DNA of 64,000 nt from contig JAAZBG010000099.1 of the NCBI GenBank assembly GCA_012513915.1, forward strand, positions 1-64,000, given 5' to 3'. Within the stretch, counting starts at the first letter, position 1. Each line of letters begins with the position of its first letter. The position numbers and the translations under genes were made by a program. Under the pieces are notes generated by a model, which was given only the letters and a program-made list of their open reading frames with translations, made no database searches and was not told the origin of the DNA. Below, in pieces: positions 55,259-63,500 of the stretch. This stretch comes from Fibrobacter sp. Lineage in GTDB: Bacteria; Fibrobacterota; Chitinivibrionia; Chitinivibrionales; Chitinispirillaceae.

Positions 55259-56112
55259 AATGTACCTCCTATTACAATATTGTCAATAAGACGTGTCCTG
55301 CTCTCTTTTGTTCTGCATGCCACAGCAATAAGTGCTGCTGATGTAACAGAGGTGACAGGTTTTATTTTTTTAGTATCAACAAGCTCGACATACTCTATTT
55401 CAAGCAGAGGAGATTGCCCGATTGCTGTCGTTACCACATTTATAAGTGCATTCGATTCAACAACACCATTATTGTAGTATATGGCACCATCGTTTAGCCC
55501 TTTGTAAATAAGCGGAGCAGCCGCACGTTCTGCATCTGACAGATAAACATTACGGGAACTCATCGCAAGTCCGCTTTCCTCACGGAATATCGGTGCGACA
55601 TCAATTGTAATCGACAAATTCAGATCGTGAACCATTCTTTTTATGACAAGTACCTGCTGCGCATCCTTCTGTCCAAAGCATGCAATCTGTGGCATCACTA
55701 TATTAAATAACTTAAGCACTACGGTCGTTACACCCCGAAAATGTCCAGGCCGCGAAGCACCACAAAGGCCATCAGTAATATTCTCAACATTGACATACGT
55801 ACAATAATTTTCCGGATACATATCTTCTTTTGATGGCGCAAAAATTACATCACAACCGGCCTTCTCAGCAAGTTCACAATCGGCATCAAACGGTCGCGGA
55901 TATTTCTGAAAATCCTCTTTCGGTCCGAACTGAACCGGATTCACAAAAATGCTCATTACCGAAAAATCACACGAATCATTTATTCTATCAAGCAGTGACA
56001 TGTGGCCACTATGTAAAGCCCCCATTGTCGGTATAAACCCGACAGAACTTCCACTGCGCTGCATCATCATCGACAGGTTCTTCATCTCCGCCGGAGATCT
56101 AACTATCTTCAT
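55255..56112 (-). CDS. panC: Pantothenate synthetase
   Basis: Joins pantoate and beta-alanine with ATP. FIPTMGALHSGHMSLLDR has the HxGH-type motif, FVNPVQFGPKEDFQKYPR binds pantoate, CGASRPGHFRGVTTVV and GQKDAQQ are the family core, and SSRNVYLS stands for the KMSKS-like loop. 285 residues. The GH13 gene follows with a 4-bp overlap. Confidence 0.97.
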   Translation of the reverse strand: MKIVRSPAEMKNLSMMMQRSGSSVGFIPTMGALHSGHMSLLDRINDSCDFSVMSIFVNPVQFGPKEDFQKYPRPFDADCELAEKAGCDVIFAPSKEDMYPENYCTYVNVENITDGLCGASRPGHFRGVTTVVLKLFNIVMPQIACFGQKDAQQVLVIKRMVHDLNLSITIDVAPIFREESGLAMSSRNVYLSDAERAAAPLIYKGLNDGAIYYNNGVVESNALINVVTTAIGQSPLLEIEYVELVDTKKIKPVTSVTSAALIAVACRTKESRTRLIDNIVIGGTL

Positions 56113-56224
56113 TGTATAAAATCCTGAATAAATTACATTTATTACTATAGTATCACATCATTGTAAAAATGTAACTACATGATGTTTACATTTTCTGTGA
56201 AAACCGGATTATCTGCCGGATAAT

Positions 56225-56246
56225 GGACGTATGCAATACGTCCCTA
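56225..56246. repeat. Palindrome carrying the deoxynucleoside kinase stop codon
   Basis: GGACGTAT-GCA-ATACGTCC, an 8-bp perfect stem, flanked by CTACA. On the minus strand it reads TGTAGGGACGTAT, sharing the TGTAGGGAC head of the 53834 palindrome. The TAG inside TGTAGGG (plus 56244-56246) is the stop codon of the preceding gene. Confidence 0.8.
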
Positions 56247-56996
56247 CACCACAACATTATCCTTCTCTCCTCCCCCATCTCTGCTATCATCATCGTTGCA
56301 TCCGGTGAGAAATACCCGGTCTCTGGAACTCATCGGCTGATAATATTCGGTTCCGTGCCTGCCGGCGCGAATTATCTGTTCAATTATTTCCTCTCTGTCA
56401 TTCTCATTATTGACAAAATCAATATCATTGGTATTTATTATTAAAAGCGGTGTTTCATTGTAATTGAAAAAGAACTGATTATATACTTTATTAAGCATAT
56501 TCATATATTGCGGATCCATGTTGTATTCATACGACCTGCCCCGTTTTTCAATCCGCCTGAGCAGCGTTTCATCTGATGCCTGAAGATATACCACCAGATC
56601 AGGTTTTGGTATCGCAGCTGTCATCACCCCTGATATTGTATTATACAACGCATACTCTTCATCATCAAGGTTGACACTTGCAAATATCCGGTCTTTAGCA
56701 AAGATATAATCACTGATTGTGACTGCATGAAACAGATCCTGCTGAGATATCATTTGCGAAAGCTGTTTAAATCGTGAAACAAGGAACCAGAGCTGCGTTT
56801 GAAAAGCATACGATCGTCGCTCTGTATAGAACCGCGCAAGAAACGGATTTTCGTCAGCCTCCTCAAGCACAATGCGACAATTAAAACGTTCTGCAAGGAT
56901 ATTGCTCAAGGTAGTTTTTCCGGAACCAATTACGCCTTCAATACATAGATAGGATACATGCGATGGCAGTGAGTCACGATTTTCTTTTTTAATCAA
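56244..56996 (-). CDS. Deoxynucleoside kinase (dGK/dCK family)
   Basis: Phosphorylates deoxynucleosides for dNTP salvage. P-loop IEGVIGSGKTT (19-29), the LEEADENPFL substrate segment, RSYAFQTQLWFL, DYIFAKDRIFA and the ERS-like RIEKRGRSYE lid. 250 residues. The usual protein would end near GTEYYQPM (about 222); a 28-residue tail (SSRDRVFLTG... to NVVV), rich in Asp and Gly, runs into the palindromic repeat that supplies the stop. Confidence 0.92.
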   Translation of the reverse strand: MIKKENRDSLPSHVSYLCIEGVIGSGKTTLSNILAERFNCRIVLEEADENPFLARFYTERRSYAFQTQLWFLVSRFKQLSQMISQQDLFHAVTISDYIFAKDRIFASVNLDDEEYALYNTISGVMTAAIPKPDLVVYLQASDETLLRRIEKRGRSYEYNMDPQYMNMLNKVYNQFFFNYNETPLLIINTNDIDFVNNENDREEIIEQIIRAGRHGTEYYQPMSSRDRVFLTGCNDDDSRDGGGEKDNVVV

Positions 56997-57090
56997 TTAC
57001 ATTTATCCCTGTTTTGTCGTAGAACCAATCATTCATATAGAGATCACACTGTTACGATGTACAAATAATACTCAATATACCAGTACTCTG

Positions 57091-57588
57091 TCAAATATAC
57101 CGAATACCCTGTAACTGTAGATCTGCTATATTTGATTGCAGTATCTCTTTCACACTTTTCTGAAGCCCTGGAATGACAATGGAACTGTCAATATCATTCA
57201 ATCCCTCCAGGTTGAACCTTCTTGTCAGAATTCCTCTGTGAGGTATTGTCAGAATGTCACTATTCAGGATTTCATTCCCGAAGAGTAAAATGTCTATGTC
57301 TGCAGTTCTCGATTTCATTGTTCCTTTGTCTACCCGTCCAAGCGCCACCTCAATTTCCTGCGTTGCCTTTAAAAGACAGGTTGGCGATTTAGAGTAATAT
57401 GCGCCAATAATACGATTTAGATACCACTGCTGTTTATCGGTAACATCGACCGGTTCTGTTTCCATGATACGCGATTTTTTTAATGGTGGTTCGAGTATCT
57501 GTTCAAGCAACTGTTCCATACGCAAAATATAGTCCAGTCTGTCACCGCAATTTGATCCAAGACTGAGAAATACCTGACCTTGCTGCAT
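57091..57588 (-). CDS. folK: Hydroxymethyldihydropterin pyrophosphokinase
   Basis: Pyrophosphorylates 6-hydroxymethyl-7,8-dihydropterin for folate synthesis. The start is MQQGQVFLSLGSNCGDR at 57588, where family homology begins (165 residues, normal for FolK); the tracked upstream part overlaps the peptidase gene and has no homology. Signatures are VFLSLGSNCGDR, METEPVDVTDKQQWYLN, ALGRVDKGTMKSRTADIDIL and PHRGILTRRF. No strong Shine-Dalgarno. It lies 22 bp after the M16 gene and 94 bp before the kinase. Confidence 0.95.
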   Translation of the reverse strand: MQQGQVFLSLGSNCGDRLDYILRMEQLLEQILEPPLKKSRIMETEPVDVTDKQQWYLNRIIGAYYSKSPTCLLKATQEIEVALGRVDKGTMKSRTADIDILLFGNEILNSDILTIPHRGILTRRFNLEGLNDIDSSIVIPGLQKSVKEILQSNIADLQLQGIRYI

Positions 57589-57610
57589 ACTGTTATTTAC
57601 AACCAGCCCG

Positions 57611-58933
57611 TTAAATTTTATCCCGGTAATGATACCCGGTAAATATGCCGAATTTCTTAAGCTGCTCAGCAATCTCGACCTTTTTCCCAACAGCGATAAT
57701 AATCATTTTTTCAGCCAGAAAATGCCTCCTGATTGCATCATTCACATTGTCAAGTGTGATACTGTTCAGTAGCGTATCAAATTGTTCGATATACGAATCA
57801 GGATAGTCGTAGAACCGGAGCCACATTAATTTTTCTGCAATACTTCCAATACCTTCCAGCTGAAAGGCCATGTTACCTGTAGCGAATTTCTTCGCCCTGT
57901 CAAGTTCTGCTGCAGTGATTCCGTTTAAACAGAGTTCATTATATTGCTCAAGAATCGCATCAATCATTGCCCCGAGTTGATTATTCTGGGTTGATGTCGA
58001 TATTGTAAATGCACCAAAAATCCGTTCAGCTGCAATCTGTGATGAGATTCCATAGGTATGCCCGACTTTGGAACGGATGCTTGTCATTAGCCGTGATGAA
58101 AAATTACCTGCACCAAAAATGTAATTTGCAAGCGCAAGCGGTCTTCTGTCTGGTGATAATTCACCCGGCATGCAATGCCCCATAACAAGTGTTGTCTGTG
58201 TTGTATCGTCCTTGTCAATAAGACGGAATGCTTTTTTCGATGTTTCAACCAATGGTGCAAAACAAGGCTCTGTCTGTTTGTCAGCATTCCATTGTTGTAT
58301 TGATTTCAGATACATATCATTAAATTCAGAAACATCAAAGTCACCAGCTACAACCATAATTGCATTTTTAGGACCGATATGCTCTGCGTAGAATTTTTTT
58401 ATGTCATCAATGGTAATTTTCCTGATTGCATCAAGAGAGTGAAATCTTCCGGCAGGATGTGATTTCCCGACTAACTCGACAAAAAAGTGACGATTAGCAA
58501 TTATTGATGGCTCCGCAGTCTCCGCATGAAGCGATGTAACCATCTCTTTTTTAATCCGCTCAAACTCTTTTGTGTCAAGTGCTGGCATCATAACCATTTC
58601 AAGAAACAGTGGAATGAGATTTTTATGGCTTTTTGACAACATGCGAATACCAATACCGGTATGCTCCTCCCCGACCTCGGCAAACAATGATGCACCTTCG
58701 AACTCAAGCATTGATGAAAACTGATCAAAATGGCACTGCTGTGTTCCTTTTTGTAAAAGAGCGATTACACTCTCTGCAACGCCCTCTTTTCCTGATTCGT
58801 CGCAAAATCTGCCGAATGGAAACTGTAACGCCGCAACAAGACCTTCCTGTTCATGATCAGGCAGAAGAATCAACCGCAGCCCATTATCAAGCACCGATTC
58901 ATGAAATTTTGGAAATTTAAAGCTGAACGCCAT
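57611..58933 (-). CDS. M16 peptidase-like subunit, catalytically inactive
   Basis: 440 residues from ATG 58933 (MAFSFKFPKFHES), which has AGAGG 7 bases upstream; the tracked 52 residues before it lack homology. It has two pitrilysin-type halves. The N-terminal half should hold HxxEH but shows GVAESVIALLQKGTQQ, without either His, so it cannot bind zinc. The C-terminal half has SRLMTSIRSKVGHTYGISS, the R/Y motif that helps bind substrate in active pairs. It is 13 bp downstream of the active partner, so the two form a heterodimer. Confidence 0.9.
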   Translation of the reverse strand: MAFSFKFPKFHESVLDNGLRLILLPDHEQEGLVAALQFPFGRFCDESGKEGVAESVIALLQKGTQQCHFDQFSSMLEFEGASLFAEVGEEHTGIGIRMLSKSHKNLIPLFLEMVMMPALDTKEFERIKKEMVTSLHAETAEPSIIANRHFFVELVGKSHPAGRFHSLDAIRKITIDDIKKFYAEHIGPKNAIMVVAGDFDVSEFNDMYLKSIQQWNADKQTEPCFAPLVETSKKAFRLIDKDDTTQTTLVMGHCMPGELSPDRRPLALANYIFGAGNFSSRLMTSIRSKVGHTYGISSQIAAERIFGAFTISTSTQNNQLGAMIDAILEQYNELCLNGITAAELDRAKKFATGNMAFQLEGIGSIAEKLMWLRFYDYPDSYIEQFDTLLNSITLDNVNDAIRRHFLAEKMIIIAVGKKVEIAEQLKKFGIFTGYHYRDKI

Positions 58934-58946
58934 ATAGTTGTACCTC

Positions 58947-60260
58947 TTATTTCCTTTTTGCAAATAAACGGTTGACAATTCCGGCAACATACAACATAAC
59001 ATTGGTCTTTCGTGGTACCAGATGCAGTACATGACATTTCGAATCATCCCAGTATTTATTGGCAACTTGAATAAGGCCATTGATATCAAGTTTTTTTAAT
59101 GTATCAAAGCGTTCGACCCATTGACGATAGTCACCTTCAACACATTCGCTGTGCCCGATTCTGTTGCATATATTTTCTGCCGAATAGAGTTCAAACGTTC
59201 TGCTTGACAATGTTGCATTTCTTACTTTTTCCATTTCAGTTTCAGTAATACCCTCTTTACGTATAAGATCAATCTGCCGGTTGATTGACCGTTCCACTTT
59301 TGCGACAGACATATCCGGTGTAAACGCAGCAAGAAACATTGACATTCCTGCATATTTCAGAATATTATTCGTCCCGCCGGTCATCACTGCAACTGATTCT
59401 TTTCTGACAACTTCTTTATGTAAACGACTGCTCTCACCACCACTAAGCACAAGCTGTAAAATTTCCATCGCAACAGCATCTTTGTTATTCGATGCAGGCG
59501 CCGGGTATCCTGTGACAAGCAGTGGAACATCAAATTCAATTTTACGCTTCATGCGGTGGATATTAACCTGTCCATGATGCTCCAGTATGGAGTCAGCATG
59601 AAGCTCCTGTAATACTCCGGATTTTTTAATCCCGAAATATTTCTCTACACGGTCAAATACGTTTGTTTCATCAATATCACCAACAATAACAAGTACTGCA
59701 TTGTTTGGTAAATACCAGCGTGAATAATACTCACGACACTGTTCAGTAGTAATTGTCTGAAGATTTTCGATTAATCCAAGAGGTGATATCGAGTAAGGAT
59801 GATTTGCAAAGAATTCGTGGCGAAATTCAAAAAAAGCCTTCGTCACCGGATTATTCATATATGTATGATATTCCTCAATGATAACTTTTCGTTCTGTCTC
59901 AAACAGTGAACTATCAAGCTGTAAACCATCCATCCGGTCCGCTTCAAGTTCAAGTACCATATCAAAATACTCTTTTGGAACACTGTTGGTATACACTGTA
60001 ACATCCTCAGATGTAAATGCGTTGCAATGCCCTCCGACCTCATTTATCCTGCGAGCATGCTCTTCAGAACCAACATTCCCTGAACCACGAAACATCATGT
60101 GTTCAAGTACGTGCGAAATACCCCTGATACCATCACACTCACCGACACTTCCGATTTTATACCAAAGTTGCAATGAGACTATTGGCACTCCCGGTTTGTT
60201 AAGACATATCACCTTAAGCCCGTTCGAAAGTGTTTTCTCAATAATATTATGAAGTAGCAT
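58947..60260 (-). CDS. M16 zinc peptidase, catalytic subunit
   Basis: 437 residues from ATG 60260 (MLLHNIIEKTLSNGLKV); the track's GTG-type upstream start adds 13 residues without homology. The HxxEH motif is intact in GISHVLEHMMFRGS, with the downstream Glu in ERKVIIEEYHTYM. No signal peptide, so it is probably cytosolic. The start overlaps the end of the creatininase-fold gene by 14 bp. With the inactive subunit it makes a processing-peptidase-like pair; the substrate is unknown. Confidence 0.93.
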   Translation of the reverse strand: MLLHNIIEKTLSNGLKVICLNKPGVPIVSLQLWYKIGSVGECDGIRGISHVLEHMMFRGSGNVGSEEHARRINEVGGHCNAFTSEDVTVYTNSVPKEYFDMVLELEADRMDGLQLDSSLFETERKVIIEEYHTYMNNPVTKAFFEFRHEFFANHPYSISPLGLIENLQTITTEQCREYYSRWYLPNNAVLVIVGDIDETNVFDRVEKYFGIKKSGVLQELHADSILEHHGQVNIHRMKRKIEFDVPLLVTGYPAPASNNKDAVAMEILQLVLSGGESSRLHKEVVRKESVAVMTGGTNNILKYAGMSMFLAAFTPDMSVAKVERSINRQIDLIRKEGITETEMEKVRNATLSSRTFELYSAENICNRIGHSECVEGDYRQWVERFDTLKKLDINGLIQVANKYWDDSKCHVLHLVPRKTNVMLYVAGIVNRLFAKRK

Positions 60261-61035
60261 TATCGTTTTTTTCACCTGATAAATGTGAATACCGCTCACA
60301 CAATAGACTTACAATAAATTCATAAAGAACTTTTCCGGCTTGCGGGGATGACAATCCGGCAGTTTCAGTCATTACCCCACCGGGAAACATTTTTTTAAAT
60401 GATTCCGGATCACGTCCTCGCTTCTTCCATTGCATATACCGCTTCTGATCCAGTGGTCGCACTGTGCCACGTCCAACTGGTTTGTAAAAATTTTTGTCAA
60501 GATACGAAGCAACTGACAGCATCAAAAATTCTGACCTGTCAACATCTTTGACAGAAAACGTTTTTCCAAGAAAATCCCTTACTACAGTATCTGAATGTAT
60601 GGAAAAGATCTGAATTTTACAACTCTGATTATTATATCTTTTCAATAGTAATTCAAGTGCTAAAACGTTTTCTTCACTGCTGTTAAAAAAAATGACCTCT
60701 TTAAATCCCTGGAAAAAGTAATCATTACAAATAGATTCAAGCATGGCAGAAAACTGCTTTGGCTTCAATCCAGCCGATCCGGCAAATGCTTTATACCGGC
60801 CACTTACACCATAGTGCAAAACCGGGGCTTTAAGCAGCGATAACCGCGACGCGACTTCAGCAGCAATTGAATCAATACAGAGTGCACTGATTCCAAGAGA
60901 ACTTGACGTGCCATACGGTTCAAGAGTACTGAGAGGAATAATTACTGATGGTATTTGTTTCAGGTGTGATAGGACGCAATCTGATGAAAGCATGCCAAAG
61001 GAATGGGGATTTGCGAAAGGGTGATTATTGCTCAT
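60247..61035 (-). CDS. Creatininase-fold protein with lost metal ligands
   Basis: 262 residues. The fold is recognised from VIIPLSTLEPYGTSSSLGISALCIDSIA at the N-terminus, GVSGRYKAFAGSAGLKPKQF..., GFKEVIFFNSSEEN and the C-terminal GGVMTETAGLSSPQAGKVL. Active family members have E-x-H-G, LGTD and NGHGGN; here they read LEPYG, LGIS and NSSEEN, so one Glu remains but the His and Asp ligands are gone. Probably not an amidohydrolase of the usual kind; a structural or substrate-binding role is possible. It overlaps the active M16 gene by 14 bp and lies 31 bp downstream of tRNA-Pro, reading the same way. Confidence 0.72.
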   Translation of the reverse strand: MSNNHPFANPHSFGMLSSDCVLSHLKQIPSVIIPLSTLEPYGTSSSLGISALCIDSIAAEVASRLSLLKAPVLHYGVSGRYKAFAGSAGLKPKQFSAMLESICNDYFFQGFKEVIFFNSSEENVLALELLLKRYNNQSCKIQIFSIHSDTVVRDFLGKTFSVKDVDRSEFLMLSVASYLDKNFYKPVGRGTVRPLDQKRYMQWKKRGRDPESFKKMFPGGVMTETAGLSSPQAGKVLYEFIVSLLCERYSHLSGEKNDNATS

Positions 61036-61066
61036 TTCATTTACACTCGTTATTGAGAAATAAAAA

Positions 61067-61140
61067 TCGGAGTGAGAGGATTTGAACCTCCGACTCCTTG
61101 GTCCCGAACCAAGTGCGCTACCAGGCTGCGCTACACTCCG
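61067..61140 (-). tRNA. tRNA-Pro (anticodon CGG)
   Basis: A complete 74-nt cloverleaf on the minus strand: acceptor CGGAGTG/CACTCCG, D arm GCGCAGCCTGGTAGCGC, anticodon stem CTTGG-TTCGGGA-CCAAG with anticodon CGG, and T arm GGAGGTTCAAATCCTC. It is close to E. coli tRNA-Pro(CGG). CCA is not encoded (discriminator A, then TTTTTATTTC, which may serve as a terminator). Confidence 0.97.
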
Positions 61141-61270
61141 AGATTTTTATTTGAAATTATCTTCAAACACCCATCAACACAGGAACCTTAAAATAGCATT
61201 TGGTGATCGACAACGCAAGAAAAGATTACACCTCAAAAACCTGAAAAACGGTGGATTTAAACAATAACCG

Positions 61271-62686
61271 TTATCGTATAACCTTTACACTAACTTTACC
61301 AATGACCTTTGCAATTGCCAAAAGCCTCTGACCCTCATCATCAATTACAAACGGTAACCGGTCATGCGCGGCAGGAAACAGTCCAAAAGCAGGGTCTGCA
61401 AACAACCAGTGTTTTCCATCATGAGCCATTACCCATACATGATAATAATACCCGCTCTTTTCGGGCATATACACAACACCATTTACAATTCTTGCCGGAA
61501 CGCCCGATGCACGCAGCAGTGCAGCCAGAAGAACCGCATGCTCACCACAGTCCCCAAAACCTGAACGCAGAGATTCAAGCGCACTTGAGAACGTTGCGGT
61601 ATAACGTTTTTCCATTTTGGTAAACACATAACTGTTAAGATCTTTAATAATTTCACATGGTTTACTGCTGCGGGTACGTTTTTTAGCAACCGAGCGTATT
61701 TCAGGATGATCTGACTGCAGCGTTGGAGTGGAAATCAGATATCGTTCCAGCGAATCAGCCTTAACAGCGACACTTGCTCCGCAGGAATCTGCAGGTCTGA
61801 TAAATTCATAGCTGTCGTTTATACGGCGATAAAAATGAATCACCGAAGAATCAAGCGTGTATGACGAATCCAGCGTTATCATTATTCTGTCATTGTGTGT
61901 AATGGTACCCGATACTGGAATCCGGAATGACTCAAAAATATTCGCAGCAGTTTCTTCAGATTCTTTACTCCCTTTACGTTTTGCAACAAACGGAAAGATT
62001 TCATGAACGATGGTATTTCCATTTGTATCAACAAGCCATGTTTGACTTTCGTTCTGAAGTGAATTTTTCTCAATAAATTTCCATACGTAACCGTTTTGCG
62101 GTGATGCATTTTCAACACAGGTCACTGACGAAACGATATTATCTCCTGATGTCAACTCAACAACGGTATCAGTCCAGGATTGATTAATGTGCAAAGATTT
62201 ATTCTTTATTCCATCATAAATTTCTAGAAATGATCCCGACTTATCATATACGGCCGGAAGCAATCTGCTTGATTCAGCACCACCAAGCCAACTTTTAAGC
62301 TCCCACTTTTTCTGCTTATTTCGCACCAGTTCCCAGCGATTAACACCTGCCGGACTTTTCATTTCCTGCAGTGCCCGCTTCAGCGTAAAGTCAGCATTAT
62401 AATACCGGGCCTCAACGATGTCTGCTTTTATCAGATTCCCACCACCATCATCAAGTGCCGTACTTATTGTATTTTTTATAACGATTCCAGTACTATCCGG
62501 AGCGATAAGTGAAATAAGCACACCTGCAGATTTACCATTCAGAAATACATCAAGTGTTTCCGCCTGAAAATATGATTTCCAATCCTTACCCTGTGCTGAA
62601 AACAGCAGACTGCAGCCCAACACCATTATTGTGAAACTATTATAAATTAATCTCATGGGTTTCAAGGGATTTCCTGAATATGTCAA
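61271..62686 (-). CDS. Exported transglutaminase-like protein
   Basis: 471 residues with a hydrophobic export signal (about 14-33, NSFTIMVLGCSLLFSAQG). A unique beta-rich region (35-310) is followed by a transglutaminase-like core with the triad C380 (FGDCGEHAVLL), H416 (YYHVWVMAHD) and D431 (LFADPAF), which may act as a peptidase or crosslinker in the periplasm. Three starts compete: TTG 62686 (GGAG 6 bases upstream), TTG 62665 (AGGA 6 upstream) and ATG 62656 (no close Shine-Dalgarno). It overlaps the AraC-type gene by 47 bp with the first start. Confidence 0.82.
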   Translation of the reverse strand: MTYSGNPLKPMRLIYNSFTIMVLGCSLLFSAQGKDWKSYFQAETLDVFLNGKSAGVLISLIAPDSTGIVIKNTISTALDDGGGNLIKADIVEARYYNADFTLKRALQEMKSPAGVNRWELVRNKQKKWELKSWLGGAESSRLLPAVYDKSGSFLEIYDGIKNKSLHINQSWTDTVVELTSGDNIVSSVTCVENASPQNGYVWKFIEKNSLQNESQTWLVDTNGNTIVHEIFPFVAKRKGSKESEETAANIFESFRIPVSGTITHNDRIMITLDSSYTLDSSVIHFYRRINDSYEFIRPADSCGASVAVKADSLERYLISTPTLQSDHPEIRSVAKKRTRSSKPCEIIKDLNSYVFTKMEKRYTATFSSALESLRSGFGDCGEHAVLLAALLRASGVPARIVNGVVYMPEKSGYYYHVWVMAHDGKHWLFADPAFGLFPAAHDRLPFVIDDEGQRLLAIAKVIGKVSVKVIR

Positions 62687-63500
62687 GAGTTGCTCCTGTT
62701 ACAGAATTGAATTGTTCCTCCATCGTCTTGCGATCTTTAAATCCACACATCTGCGCAAGGACATCGTTGTCAAGCACAGAATCTTTATTGATAAAATGCT
62801 TCACGCGGTTAACCCGTACCTGTATAATAAAGTTTTCGACAGAGATGCCGAGTTCCTGATAAAACAACGCTTGCAGAAAAGCCTCTCCGGTAACCAGAGT
62901 ATCACACAGTTCCTTGATATCGAGAGAATCATTTGCATAATTTTCTTCAATATAGTCACAGGCTTTTTGAACCATCTTATCCATAATTGCCAGTCGCCCG
63001 GTAGTCAGAAACCTTCCAACATCACGTCTCCAGATGAAAAACAGTATTCCAGCGCCAATCACCAACACTGCAGCACCGGAATATAGAATGCCTTTGAAAT
63101 GAGTCTTAATAAATGATGCCCCGGGAATGGATAACCATATTTTTGAAAAAATCTGGTTAAGCGAGACCGCAGAATTACCTTTAGAAGTATCCTTTTTTCC
63201 ATCCGGCATTCGCAGGGTTTCCTGGGTTTGTTTTGACTTCCTGGCAACCGGAGATTTGTCTTTCAGTAAAGACTTTTTTTTGAGCGCTCGTGTGTCTTTT
63301 GCAGAATCGTCTATTGTGATTTCAAGATTTTTCAGAAGTTCTTCGACGGCAAGTGATTCATCACGTGATGCAACTTTTTTATGATTGCGGTTTGCCGGTT
63401 CTCTGATTTTTTTTTCTGCGGTCAAAGAATCAGCTTCAACCTGAAAAACCATAAATAGAGCAATGATACAATATTTTACAAAAATTATTGGCCTATACAC
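62640..63500 (-). CDS. Membrane-anchored AraC-type DNA-binding protein
   Basis: 286 residues. An N-terminal hydrophobic segment (7-20) may be a signal peptide; a long Lys/Ser-rich region (25-120) follows, probably periplasmic. A clear membrane span (138-157, GILYSGAAVLVIGAGILFFIW) leads into an AraC-type double helix-turn-helix (178-278; ACDYIEENYANDSLDIKELC, then FKDRKTMEEQFNSVTGAT) in the cytosol. The second helix (FKDRKTMEEQF) fits the AraC GFxxxxxFxxxF pattern loosely. A one-component sensor that reads an envelope signal and acts on DNA from the membrane is the natural guess. It overlaps both neighbours (47 bp and 16 bp). Confidence 0.78.
   Translation of the reverse strand: MYRPIIFVKYCIIALFMVFQVEADSLTAEKKIREPANRNHKKVASRDESLAVEELLKNLEITIDDSAKDTRALKKKSLLKDKSPVARKSKQTQETLRMPDGKKDTSKGNSAVSLNQIFSKIWLSIPGASFIKTHFKGILYSGAAVLVIGAGILFFIWRRDVGRFLTTGRLAIMDKMVQKACDYIEENYANDSLDIKELCDTLVTGEAFLQALFYQELGISVENFIIQVRVNRVKHFINKDSVLDNDVLAQMCGFKDRKTMEEQFNSVTGATLDIFRKSLETHEINL

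Noticed and set aside
56997-57090. Separate small gene between folK and the kinase
   Set aside because: Only 94 bp and no ORF with a ribosome-binding site.
61067-61140. Integration (att) site at the tRNA-Pro 3' end
   Set aside because: No integrase, no repeated tRNA 3' end and no mobile genes in the window.
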